NCBI GenBank assembly: GCA_015039365.1
Contig: WION01000119.1
Span: 1-64,000 of the forward strand
DNA from: Amanita rubescens
Lineage: Eukaryota; Basidiomycota; Agaricomycetes; Agaricales; Amanitaceae
Length of the DNA: 64,000 bases
Direction: 5' to 3'
A model generated the notes under the pieces. The model had not been told where the DNA came from. It saw only the letters and a program-made list of their open reading frames with translations, and ran no database searches. How positions within the stretch are numbered: the first letter of the stretch is position 1; each line of letters starts with the position of its first letter. Below, one piece after another: positions 11,675 through 22,538 of the stretch. The position numbers and the translations under genes were made by a program.

Positions 11675-14487
11675 ATGCATCCTTTTTCAAAGTTTCATCT
11701 CTTCTTCATTCCCCCATGCCCAATATCCTCAATCTCAAATTCAAGGTATCTAGTCTTCGCATATATCCATCACCGCTCATACATTATATAGGGAAACAAG
11801 TCTTTTGTCGCATTCAGCAATCTCAATGACTCAGAAGCTTTGACTAAAACTTGGAAGGTCTGCACAAAGGTCGCCGGCTATCTTGAGCAAGGCCAGCGTC
11901 TAGAAAATATTAGTTGGAGGCTTTGGCATCTCCAGAACCTCATGGTAGACACCGACAATGCAAAGTCAAAGCGCGACTTTAAGAAGCTCTCCAAGTGCAT
12001 GTGCGACAAGCTCGACAAAGAGAAGGGCAGGTGAGTCTCCTGCGTTCCCTTCCTCGGTCGACCTCACCCTCCCCGTCCCAGGAGCATCCAGGAGTTAGAG
12101 GCACCCGACTACAAGCCCACTCCTTCCGCAGATCTTATTCGCCAGCGCGCAGCCGAAAAGGAACGCAGCCGGGAGGCGAGTCAGAACGCCCAGCCCGGAA
12201 CGATCAAACGTATGCAGTTCACTTTTAGCGTCGATCAACCCAGCCCTCCTACCACCCAACCCGTCAACAAACCTGACCTGAGACCCTCGGCTGAATTCAC
12301 CAAACGCACTCGCGCTAATGGTATCGCTCGCGGCATCGCTGCTACTCTTGCCTCTGATGATGCCAATCCCAACGAGGCCAATGATAAAGACACGCTTCCC
12401 TCGCTTAGATTCCCTCCCTTGTTTTCCAGCGACTTTGGTCCTTCTGCTCTCTTATACCCCACTCCCTCTGTCACGAATAGCATGAATTACGGAGAAGGGC
12501 TCAACCCCTCCGCCTCTAACGACGGCTTTAGCATTGTCCGCCCCACCATCGAGCTTCATCTTGACGAAATTCTAGAAGATACAAACAATTTCTCCCTCTC
12601 ATCCAATCTTGCAACCACTCCCACCACTTATGTCCCACGTTCACAGCAGCCTCAGGAAGATGTCGTGATGCAACCAGCTACTTTTGTCCCTCCTCCCGCC
12701 CCTGTTCCCGAACCCCGCAAAACCCGCAGGCGGGCATCCGCTGCCGCCCGAATGACTACCACGACCAATAACACGACCTCCCCCCAAAATACTTTCGAAT
12801 CCATGACCCACCGTCACCGAAATAGCGTTTCCGCGGACATGAACAAGGATAGCGCATTAAGCCCTGTTTCTCTCCTTTCTCATGGAGTCAAGGAAATGTT
12901 GCCAGATACCGTCGTTCCGTCCAAGGTCAATTCGCTCGCCGGCAACAACACTCGTCCCACGTTGACAGTAAGAACCCAAAGCACAAATCCTACCTCTAGC
13001 CGTTCCTCTGGGCCCGGTGCCACCGCAACAAATTCTTCTCGAACATCCAATATTAGCAACTCGGCTCCAGGAGGTGTTAAAGCTGAATGTTCCAACTGCG
13101 GCGCAACTCATACGCCCCTGTGGAGAAGAGGTCTAAACGATGAACTCAACTGCAACGCATGTGGCTTGTATTGCAAGCTCGTGAGTTTAATCTATATTCA
13201 GCCACATACTCGCTCTAACTCCTATCTAAGCACAAGCGTCCGAGGCCCAAGAGCATGCGCAATACTCATGGCGAAGGTCGGACACAAGCTGCGCCCCGTC
13301 AAGAGACCGTTGATGTCATGGGTAAGCCACAACACGGGACGCATATAGTCAATGTCTCAAGCGCATTACCAGCGCAATGCTACAACTGTCACACCACGGC
13401 CACCCCATTATGGAGAAAGGACGATGAAGGCAAGACGGTTTGCAATGCGTGAGTAAAACCGTGCTTTACACAATTTGTTATTCATTTCCGTCTCAGATGT
13501 GGCTTGTATTACAAATTGCATGGCTCTGCTCGTCCCATTTCCATGAAGTCGGACGTCATTCGTAAACGTTCGAGGCACGATGCACGGCGCGGCAATAACA
13601 CGTCCGAGACTCCCTCTGCTAGTCCTGGCGTCAGTCGTCGTCCCTCTCCGGTCCGTGACCCCTCTCCCACCCTCGCACCTGACTCGACCACCCAACTCTC
13701 CTACGACTATCACGAGGAGATGGAGTATCGTTCTGCGCAATCCGAACTTCTTGGCGCCCTGGGGCCCGACAACAACCAATCCAATCTCTACTCTTCTTCT
13801 TACCAGTTCCATTTCCCTGGTCCATATCATCCAGATTATCTTTTGCAGCACTACAGTCTTCCCTCTGAGCCTCTCCCTTTCTCCAACATGGACAGTACGA
13901 CGAGCAGCAACAACTCTGAAATGGATCTCAGCATGAGTCCAAGATCCCCCAAGCGGAGGAGGATGAGCACGGACTCGGCGTCTGAGCCGCCATCCAGTGC
14001 GGCTTCTTACAGCTCTTTTGACAATTACTCGGCAGCGTCGTCTGTGACGTCAAACTCGGCCCGATCTTCAGTTGATTATCCATTCAGCTTTTCCTCTTCT
14101 GGCGCATGCGGGAACACCAGTCCGAGTGCCTCGCCCAACGCTAACACCAACGGGGCTACCAATGGTCTCAATTCCAACGGTCCTGGGCTGCGGGGTTCTG
14201 GTAACACGTTTTGGCACCCTCCTATGCTCCCGCATGCCGACCGCTCTCCGGCGCTCTTCCATCCGCCGATGCTGCCTCCCACGGACGATAGCCCGATGGA
14301 CTATTTGCATCCGCCTATGGTGTTGCCAGACGACACGGAGTCGTTGTTTTCTACCTACTTGCACCCACCCATGGCGCTCCCGGACGAGGGCAACCAGACT
14401 GGCACGCTAGCCAATTCTTCAACTGCGACTGGGTCGGGAGGATCGGCTAGCTTCGAATCGTATGACTCCCCTATGCGGGTATACTAG
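11675..14487 (+). CDS. GATA-type transcription factor with AreA-type N-terminal domain and two zinc fingers
   Basis: Five exons (11675-11745, 11818-12030, 12082-13180, 13231-13448, 13497-14487) give about 863 residues; the first exon is the least certain part. Residues 30-95 contain the fungal GATA N-terminal (DUF1752) motif around TKTWKVCTKVAGYLEQGQRL and WRLWHLQNL. Two C-X2-C-X17-C-X2-C fingers follow, at about residue 430 (CSNC...CNAC) and residue 511 (CYNC...CNAC, then GLYYKLHG). One intron lies just after finger 1 and another splits the Ala codon of CNAC in finger 2. No Cys-rich linker of the kind found in iron-sensing Sre/Urbs1 factors separates them. The tail holds PKRRRM, a nuclear-signal-like stretch, and four HPPM repeats (about 772-831). 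Likely a nuclear DNA-binding regulator of the nitrogen/GATA class; the target pathway is not evident. Confidence 0.9.
14207..14387 (+). repeat. Four HPPM-type peptide repeats in the GATA factor tail
   Basis: Within the last exon, HPPM(L/V/A)LP-like units occur four times about 15-20 residues apart: HPPMLPHAD, HPPMLPPTDD, HPPMVLPDD, HPPMALPDE. Each is followed by acidic residues. The underlying codons vary (CCTCCTATG, CCGCCGATG, CCGCCTATG, CCACCCATG), so the peptide rather than the DNA is being kept. Confidence 0.75.
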
Positions 14488-15106
14488 GGGTCACGCGGTG
14501 ATTCAATCCTTCTCTTCTGTCTATTCCATTTGCCACGAGGTTGGAAGCCGGTCCGATGTTGTTGGATCTAGAAGGGAGAAGAAGCTCAACACGATTACCC
14601 ATTCGTCCATCGTTGACCTGTTGCTCGCCACGCGCCAATCTGCTAGATGCGCTTTATCATCGTTGTTCCATTCTAGCCGCGTTCATAACCTTGCTTGAAG
14701 CGAGGCTGGGCTAAAAATATAAAAATGCACCAGGGTAGGGACCCACCATTGTAGTTGTTTTCCTTTTTTATATCGTCCATATCCCACCAATCCCTGCCTG
14801 CTTTGCCTTCTGCCGTTGAGACGCACATACTTGTTTCCATATCTGCGCAAGATAAGTCGAATATCATGTAAAACAGAATATAACAAATGTACAAATAGAA
14901 ATAAAGAAGTTATCTCTGTTACGGATTGGCGTAGGGACTCCGTGGTTCCGCGACGCGTCTCCGAGTCCGATGAGGACGTAAGCGTTACACATCACGTGCC
15001 ACGGAGCTGATCGAGGCGTGATCCCGGAGGTGCCTCATGCGACACGCCACGCCACGACCTTTCTTATTCGCTTCTTTACATCACAGCAAACACATCAACC
15101 CACTCA
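14488..15106. other. Intergenic region between the GATA gene and NAA30
   Basis: The left part should hold the GATA gene 3' untranslated region (AATAAAG near 14900 could serve in polyadenylation). The right part is a compact promoter for NAA30, with CACGTG at 14994-14999 and several GC-rich inverted segments between 14930 and 15055. No gene seen. Confidence 0.5.
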
Positions 15107-16246
15107 ATGTCCGACAACCACATCCTCTACAGACCGTACAATGGCGAAACTGATCTATCGCATATCATGGCCTTAGTTCAGAGTGAGCTCTCAGAGCCAT
15201 ATGTCATTTACACCTTTAGATATTTCTTGCATCAATGGTACGGTCGCGGTTGTCTTCTTTATCACCGGTTGGATTGACATTGACGTTTTGACGCTCGTTG
15301 GAGCAGGCCCCATCTATCTTTTCTTGTAAGTCCGTTCCATGTTCGTGTTCATGTAGCGGGAGTGCTCGAACGCGACCACAGGCATTCTCGAACGACGCTC
15401 CTACATCGGAACCCGTTGGTGTTATCATATGTAAACAGAGTATACACCGAGATTTGGCGAATAGAGGGTACATTGCGATGCTCAGCGTACGCAAGGAATG
15501 GCGGAACCGGGGTATCGGTATGTGTCTCGTCCACCCTTTCATTCTTTTTCACCCCTTATCCCTCCGAATACCATATCATATACCGTTTAACTCACTCGCA
15601 CCGTTTTTCTCCTCTCTTTACCCGCAACTCACGCACACGCGCACACACGCCTCTCTCTTTCCGACTTGTCACCGCACTATTCTCGCGCTCGCCACCATCA
15701 CTATCACCACCACCAGCAAGCACACTCGTCCGAAACGCCATCTCAACCATGAAAGAAGACGGAGCAGACGAGGTGAGTCGGTCACACGACCTCTATTATT
15801 CCATTACCTCACCGTGCCTCGGGTTACCCCCCAAATCAAAACTCCCGCGCCCGCCCGGACCCCACCCACCCAAACAAATATAGATCGTACTCGAAACGGA
15901 ATACGACAACCAACCCGCGTTGTGTTTATACGAATCGTTGGGGTTTATTAGGGAAAAGAGGCTTTATAGGTTTTATCTTAATGGAAAGGACGCGTTTAGG
16001 CTGGTGTTGGTAGTCCCTCCACCGCGCGAAGGTGACGATTTGGAGGATGACGACGAGGGAACGAGTTCGGATGGGACAGGAGTGGTAGGGTTTCATGGAG
16101 CGGCGTCGGACGTGTCCTCTCTTTCTAGCAGCCGGTCAACGAGCCGATCGGGTCGCTCAGGTCGCGCCATTCGACGTCCTCGAAGGCACCCGCTCTATCG
16201 CGCTATTCAGGTATCGCCATATTCGGATGAAGAAGATCTGCATTAA
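15107..16246 (+). CDS. NAA30: N-alpha-acetyltransferase 30, catalytic subunit of NatC
   Basis: Five exons (15107-15237, 15307-15325, 15382-15517, 15717-15772, 15884-16246) give 234 residues. The GNAT fold is clear and matches NAA30/MAK3 closely: [17 protein letters not shown] near the N-terminus, [18 protein letters not shown] (the acetyl-CoA loop, R-x-x-G-I-A/G), [28 protein letters not shown] and [14 protein letters not shown]. NatC acetylates the N-terminus of proteins starting Met-hydrophobic on the ribosome. Exon 2 is only 19 bases. After residue 160 an extra tail of about 70 residues is acidic, then Ser/Arg-rich, and is not part of the enzyme core. Promoter region is compact and neighbours are unrelated. 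Confidence 0.93.
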
Positions 16247-17478
16247 GTAACCATCGCGGTCACGTTCTCTCTTTTTTTTTGGCCTTTCCTTTCCTCTTGA
16301 TGTTTTGCGGTTTTAATTTGGGTTCGATTCGGTCGTATACCTTTTTGCTCACCCATCCCTCGCTGCACGTTGTGTATTTTGTACTTGTATTGTAACCGCG
16401 TATATAGCTAGTAGTTCAGCTCGTAGTATAGCTTGTCTCTCCACTCTATCTTTCATTTGTATTGCACGTAGTACAGTAACTCGTAGTATATATATAATGG
16501 TAGCTGCTTGTCGTGGTGTTTATTTGTCAATGGGACGCCGAATCGGACTCAATGACGTGACTGACTTTGCCACGCGCCACGACAAACATATCTCCCTGCT
16601 CAATGGTTGAAATGCTATATATAATTCACTGTCAGGCAGCTGTCAAGTTTCGTAGCCCTGGGTTGGTATACGAGACCAGAACGGTTTCAATGAAGCACCT
16701 GACACAGCATTGCCATATAATTCGCCTGTCATTCATATCCAGACTTTTGCGCCTTCGCCTACGAGTCCTGGCAGAGTCGACGCCTATTGCATTTGTCATT
16801 GGTCGATTATAATTGGGTGCCTTAATTTACCTATATCATTCCTGAATCCGTACTACGTCATTTCAAGCTATGCAACTCGTCACCATCAGATCCAGTTGTC
16901 TTGCTACCCGGGCCCGAAACGAGAGAAACAAATAACCCAATGCAGAAAAAAATTATCGGCGCTTTGTCCAACATTTATAGATTCTCTCCCATGCCACTGA
17001 GAACATCATCAGAACGGCCGAAGAAACGACCTTGGGGAAAAGTTTCATGTAGGGTCACTTTTCTCACTTACTACTACTAGCCAATAGCTGCGCGCATGTT
17101 GTTATCAACTCGGTTCCCTTAGAGATAATTCTTCCTTTCTGGTTGCAGATCCTTCCAGCAACTCCAACTTTATCTGGCAGACGTGCCTAGGGTTCAATCC
17201 TCCGATGCGGCCATACTCATGACGACTTTATTTAGTACAATGCTCGTCAGAAAAACTCCGCATAAGATCATTTGATGACCAGTACATATGGCGCTACCAA
17301 ACGGTTCTACTCGGAAAGGGCCATATTGAAGCCCCGCCTTTCGCAGCGTATGGTCGTTTCAGGACCGTCGACTGCCTATTTAACGTAAGACCAACACTCG
17401 ATTGGATATCAAAGACGTTAAGTAAAAGTACAAGCACAGGTATATACTACAATCGTACGCCGATTCACGATGATTGAA
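16247..17478. other. Intergenic region
   Basis: NAA30 3' end with pyrimidine-rich stretches (16265-16305), a TATATATAATGG near 16490, then about 900 bases without a credible ORF up to the end of FunK1 copy D. No repeat of the other regions was recognised. Confidence 0.45.
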
Positions 17479-19535
17479 CTAATTATCATGCTCCCTTCTC
17501 TGCTTTTTGTGACGCGGGGTCGGAGATTCCGGTTCGGGAGGGAATTTACTGGACCGGGTGGACGAAGCCTGCGTGAAGATGGCACGCTCAGGTGACTCGA
17601 AAACTTGAAGATCAACAGCTTTCGTTGTTGCTCCTGCTCCAGACCTAAACAATCGCAAACGCTCGTTGTGTACGGTTTCTCTCCTCTCGATTTCTTTCTT
17701 CGTGAACGAAAGGTACTCGTCAGATTCGGGAGGTAGATTGAATATGGTGTTATCGAGAATAGTGAGGATTTGGTCATGAATAGTGAAGTACTCGATCTTG
17801 CGTTCGTCCAATGCGATGATGAGTACAGACCACCACTGAATCATCATAGATTTCAAATTTTCAAAGTACGGGTGGAACTTCTCGATGGCGTCTTTCATTA
17901 ACGATTCTGACGGGTTGAACAGGTTTAATTTGTTTTTGAGGATGATGTGCTGATCCTTATTATCGAAGTTAAGGTTGAGAAGTTTCTCCAGCTCTTCGTC
18001 TTTGTTCGAAGCGTCTTGCAACAGTTCTTCTCGCCACATACCTGCGCCAGGACCTCTTTGAGTTAAGCAAATATATATGAGGACCCAAAAAAGTGATTCT
18101 ATATCGTGAACGGCATCGTGAAACCAATCACGATGACTTCGATTGTCACTTCTCTTATTGGTGTAAAACGACATTTTCAAGCCTTCTATGCTGATAAACG
18201 GAAGTGTTCCCTGCAGTATTTAGAACACGCAGAATGTCTTACAAGAAAAGCAACATACTATTCGCTCTTCCTTCTGGGGCTGACGGCCAGAAAAAAGAGG
18301 AGGATCCAAAATCTAGCCGTGGCTCAGTTCTCCGCGAAGATTTTTTCAAGTGCGCATTTTACCTCTTTGTCCCAGCCTAAGTCCGCAAGACTTATACCAT
18401 GATCAAATTTTAGACCAAAATGTTTCTCTCGCCACCGCATGATGTCCCGTATATAAGTTGCAGCATCGAGGGGGTCGTCCGCCGGGAAGTACTCAATGAC
18501 TTTCTTAATGACCGTATCATCGATTGGCCGATATCTGACAAGATGGTGATCCACGCTTTCAACCTCCTCGCGGCTAGCATTACACATCTTCATCGTCTTT
18601 GGCGACCCGACAACCTTTGCGTGATCAAGATCGATGAGCCGCCCTTTCGTCTGACCATCTGAATCGATGATTAGGATATTTTCGATACTGATATCGCGAT
18701 GAAGTATGAAGCCTTTGTAGTACAGTTGCTTGTGTTCTTTGCGATTGGAACCGTCATCAGTAATATGAAGCCGAGTGATAACCCAAATTACTTTTACCTT
18801 TGATAATATCGCTTATCACTCCAAGCAATTCTTTTAGATCCTTGAAATGTCTGAGCGACCAGCCCGTATACGTGTGTATCACTTGCGTATGGACTCTACT
18901 GGTCGCCGGCTTTGTTTCATCAGAACAGGAGTAAAGAAGGTCCTCGCTTTTATCTTTGCTCTCGGTAGCGTCCTGATACTCACGATGATTTTCGTCTCGT
19001 AAGGTTCGTTTGTTGCTTGTGGACTCAGGTCGCTGCGGGCACTGTATCTGCAGGCTGCGGCGCACAAATTCCAAGGTGGAATCAAGAGTGTCGTTGATCT
19101 TGATGTCCTCGGATGAATAAATACGTTCTTCCCATGACGGAACCCGACGATATCTATCACCCTCTGGTAAATAGCTCAGCGACCCAGTTTGCTTCGGACC
19201 GTAGGGACGCCAATAACGTTTGACAGCAAAGATCTGGATCTGCATTTTGATTAGTAATGGAAGCAACAGCGACCGAAGTTGCAAAATCAAACCTCATCCG
19301 TGTCAATTGCTTGCTTCTGTATAGCTCGCCAAACTAACGTTGCACGCCCGCGCATCACTTCTGCCTGATTGATCGAAAGGGCGACGAAGTTCATGACCTT
19401 CTCTCTCCCACCATCTTTCGACGAAATATCTATCTCCCAGTGAGCCTCGGATAGGCCAGGTTTGAAAAACATCGTACCATCGCCGACGAGGTAAGAAGGG
19501 TGAGATTTGGGGGTTTCAGGGTCGTGTACTTCCAT
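17479..19535 (-). pseudogene. FunK1 fungal-type protein kinase, copy D (N-terminal domain lost)
   Basis: From 19535 downward: N-lobe exon (MEVHDPETPK..., 19290-19535), VKRYWRPYGPK exon (to about 18800), catalytic exon (18360-18740) with intact HRDISIEN and LIDLDHAK, a short exon ending at about 18276, and the C-lobe exon from 18219 (GTLPFISIEGL, HDIESLFWVL) to 17479. The intron before GTLPF has a good GT donor and a TTCTAAAT branch-like element. Immediately upstream of the first Met the frame holds a TAG where copy C has the Trp of IGWDP, and the roughly 300-residue N-terminal domain is absent. The kinase lobe itself could still be made from the Met at 19535. More diverged from copies A-C than these are from each other. 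Confidence 0.75.
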
Positions 19536-19690
19536 GCGAGGGTCCTAGCCAATCTGCCATGGCTATACTAAAAACGTCTAAATAACGCGGAATTTGAAAA
19601 AAAAGAAAAAAAAGTGATTATCGGTGGATGGCAGTGGTAATCTCGTGAATCATCTCGCGTCGTGTTCCGGAAGCACCCATCTCCACAGAT
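19485..19690. repeat. Dispersed repeat, FunK1 5' fragment (partner at 23410-23595)
   Basis: The 5' edge of FunK1 copy D and its flank (GTAAGAAGGGTGAGATTTG, GTCGTGTACTTCCATG, CGTCTAAATAACGCGGAATTTGA, TGGTAATCTCGTG) recur at 23410-23595 in the same orientation with small indels. The shared part includes coding and flanking sequence, so it is a DNA-level duplication. Confidence 0.75.
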
Positions 19691-19909
19691 GACAGACAAA
19701 TGTAACGGGCTGTGCGAACCGCCAGGACCAAAGCAACAAGTTCTAACCTCATTCACCACAGTGGTTGAGCGGGGTGTGTGTCCGCTGAGCTGTTTCCGGG
19801 TCATCCTGTGTCTGAATCATCTCACGCGCGATTAGCAGGTGCAGTTTCACAAAGCAAGACTTCAAGACACTAGAAATACATTCGAAGGCGATCAAAAACA
19901 ATATACACC

Positions 19910-22538
19910 TCATAGAGTTGTGCCGCTCAGGCGGCTTACATTATCCTCGTTAAGAATGAGGGTAATGACGGAAGCTGCTTCGGACTTAGCATGAACCGGG
20001 ATGCCTTCAATCTTTTCCTCGACGGACCACCAGTCCCCTTCGCTTCCAGCTCCCACGTTCACCCGCGGAATGGGCTTTTTGAAACCGACCATCCGGGCGA
20101 CCGCTTGTCCACAGACAGGACACTCGTTACCACCCATAATAACCCGTCCAACACAACCTTCGCATCCATAATGGCCACATGGTCGGAAAACACAACCATT
20201 TTGGCTATTGGAATGAATAGGACAATGAGGGGGGTTAGTAGGATCAGGTAGATCAGATGACCGCGATGGTGAGGCAGACGCGCAGGAGGTGTCTAGCTGT
20301 CGAACAGACTGCAGATTGCGGAAGCGGCCCGTGGGCTGCAATTCTGGTAAATGTTCATCGTATAGATCGAACCAGGGATAGTCATATTCCTTGTAGGCTG
20401 AAGAAATAACATCAGATAAGGCCAAACGGAAAAAAGGCACTTTACGACAACGTACTTCCGGGTACGATAGGCGTGATTGGTGCGACAACGCCGGTGATAC
20501 TCTGCTAGAGGTTAGATGTTGCATCCTGGTCTAGAATTCTATGCCGCGGCGCACCTCCCACAAATCCGTGGAGACTGTATGAATCCAGACACGCTCACAA
20601 GCGTCCTCATCGTAGATATTTGCAAGTTTGTTGTCTTTGTAGATCTTCTGTTGAATTTGCCCTCCAGCCGCGATACCCATGCGAGTGTCTTCCAACTCGA
20701 GGTAACCGCCTCCACGAAGCCTCAGAATAAGGTGGATAACAGCCCCTGGGGGGATATTATAATCTGAAATATGCGTCAACCCATGGCTAGATCCATGTGC
20801 TATCGGCCCACCTGACCGGGTGCGGCCGTCTTCGAGCTGTTTACCCGCGTACACGAACCGCTGTTGGTCTGGAGGAATACCTTCTCTATCTTGAATTATT
20901 GCTTTCAGATCATCGATGGTGTCACTCCACTGCCAATGTAAATCAGTCAGCGTCTTCCCTGTCAACATCTTAACAGCAACATCGCCTGCAGAAAAGAATG
21001 GGTCACGGTAATATAACTCATATGGCAAGAAACACGACCTTTCCGCTGGCACGTCACTATAATCTTCGGCTCGAATGAGCCTCTGGACATCAGGTCCTTG
21101 GCTGTTACGCACGGCGGAAGACAGCTACCAAGCATGCTCAGTTTAGGAGGCGGCCAGAGTATTCAGAACCCACGATACGGTCATCCTGAGGTTCGCGGAG
21201 GGAAGTAAACCGAGCTCCCGTGGTGATCGTGTAATGTCCAGTTCCACACCAGATTCCGACTCGCAGGCAATGGCTTTCCGTAAGCTTGGATATATATCGA
21301 TCTGTATGCCACCATGTATTGCGCGGCCCGTCATTTGTTCTTCGATGGTGTACCCGTGGCCAAGCTGCATAGCTACGAACTGCAAACCTAGTCAGTCGGA
21401 GTTGAAGACAAGTGAGGTGCGATGCGCCGAACCTGGCGCACAACCCCAGGGGACGTGCAAATACCGTCCAACCACGGCTGCGTTGGTAGAGAAACGTAGT
21501 CCTGAACACCATCCCTCGATGATGACTGTTGGGTCTCGCCAGTGATGGAATTTATTCCTTGTCATGATGTTTTGAGAGTGGGCGGTCTCGACCTCCGTTG
21601 CTACTCACCACCGACCGATATCTTCGCCGCGCACTCACGAGACCCAGCAAAACTAATCCAGAGAGCCTCCCGTTGAAACATTGGCTACGATTGGTGGTTT
21701 ACCCAATAATTGAAAAGAAATGGGGAAGGGTTCTCGTACCATCAGGTAGCCCCCTCTTTTTCTGATCTCAGGTGGTAAAACCGTTTGGAATCTGTCAGCA
21801 GGAACGAGGGGAAACGTTCCCAGTCCCTGTGCAAGGCATGAGCATTACGATCTACTCGTTCGAAGGCTACACAATGCCTACCGGCGGCAATAAGTATTTG
21901 TCTGCATTGTCTGGGACGCGAAGAGTGCGGAAGAATCGCAATTTGGCAGGGCCTGCGTTAATCGTTGCCTCTTCCCATTGGACAAATTGTGCCTTTTTTT
22001 TGTCATTCCGGTGCTCCTTATGGGCGTTTACGGTGGAGCGGCACTGGTTTGGGTCCGCACGTTGTAGGAGTCCATATTGAGTGCGGTAGTTCTTGAAATA
22101 ATTAATGAGAGGCTGATCCCTAAACACAACAAGAAGTCGAATTCGAACCATACTAGGTGTCAGAAAGCAGCACATACAAAGATATCTCTAGATGACCATT
22201 CGGAGTAGGATGGTAAATGGATGGCCCATTGGTAACTCGAAGCAGAAGGGGTTGAGGTTCAACAATTAAGTCGAAATCAGGCTGAATTCCTGCGAGTTTA
22301 GAGGTGTCACCTCTTAAAAATGATGTGCATGATTTTGGTACTAACCCGCCTTCGTGCGCACAATCTCAGGTATGGCACTGATCAAAGTCTCTGAGGGTAG
22401 ACTCGCTTTGATCGTCGCCAAGGGTCGCACGTTGCCTCCAGGTCCGAATCGGATGGCGAACGAGACGTCGACTAGCTGAAGGATGAATCGATGATAATCA
22501 GCCGAAGCATAGAGGAGTATCTCGATACACACCTGCAT
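19910..22538 (-). CDS. Large protein with ubiquitin-like domain and RING-like Cys/His cluster
   Basis: About a dozen exons, roughly 680 residues. Exons that splice cleanly: 22533-22538 (ATG CAG only), 22346-22475, 22178-22289, 21882-22152, 21740-21826, 21609-21684, 21433-21557, then from 21379; the join around 21110-21210 is unresolved. In order the protein shows [11 protein letters not shown]...[55 protein letters not shown], a ubiquitin-like domain ([38 protein letters not shown]; 48-base intron at 20764-20811), [14 protein letters not shown], and a C-terminal cluster CPIH...[14 protein letters not shown]...CPVCG resembling a RING finger with an unusual first Cys pair. The layout is one I associate with a fungal family of unknown role. 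Membership of the ubiquitin system, perhaps as ligase or adaptor, is inferred. Confidence 0.75.

Noticed and set aside
16315..16340. GGGTTCGATTCGG resembling a tRNA B box.
   Set aside because: No A box at the proper distance and no acceptor or anticodon stem could be drawn.
20764..20811. 17-residue insertion inside the ubiquitin-like domain after LEDGRT.
   Set aside because: A 48-base intron (GTGGGC donor, TTTCAG acceptor) removes it and restores the ubiquitin-like TRSDYNI.
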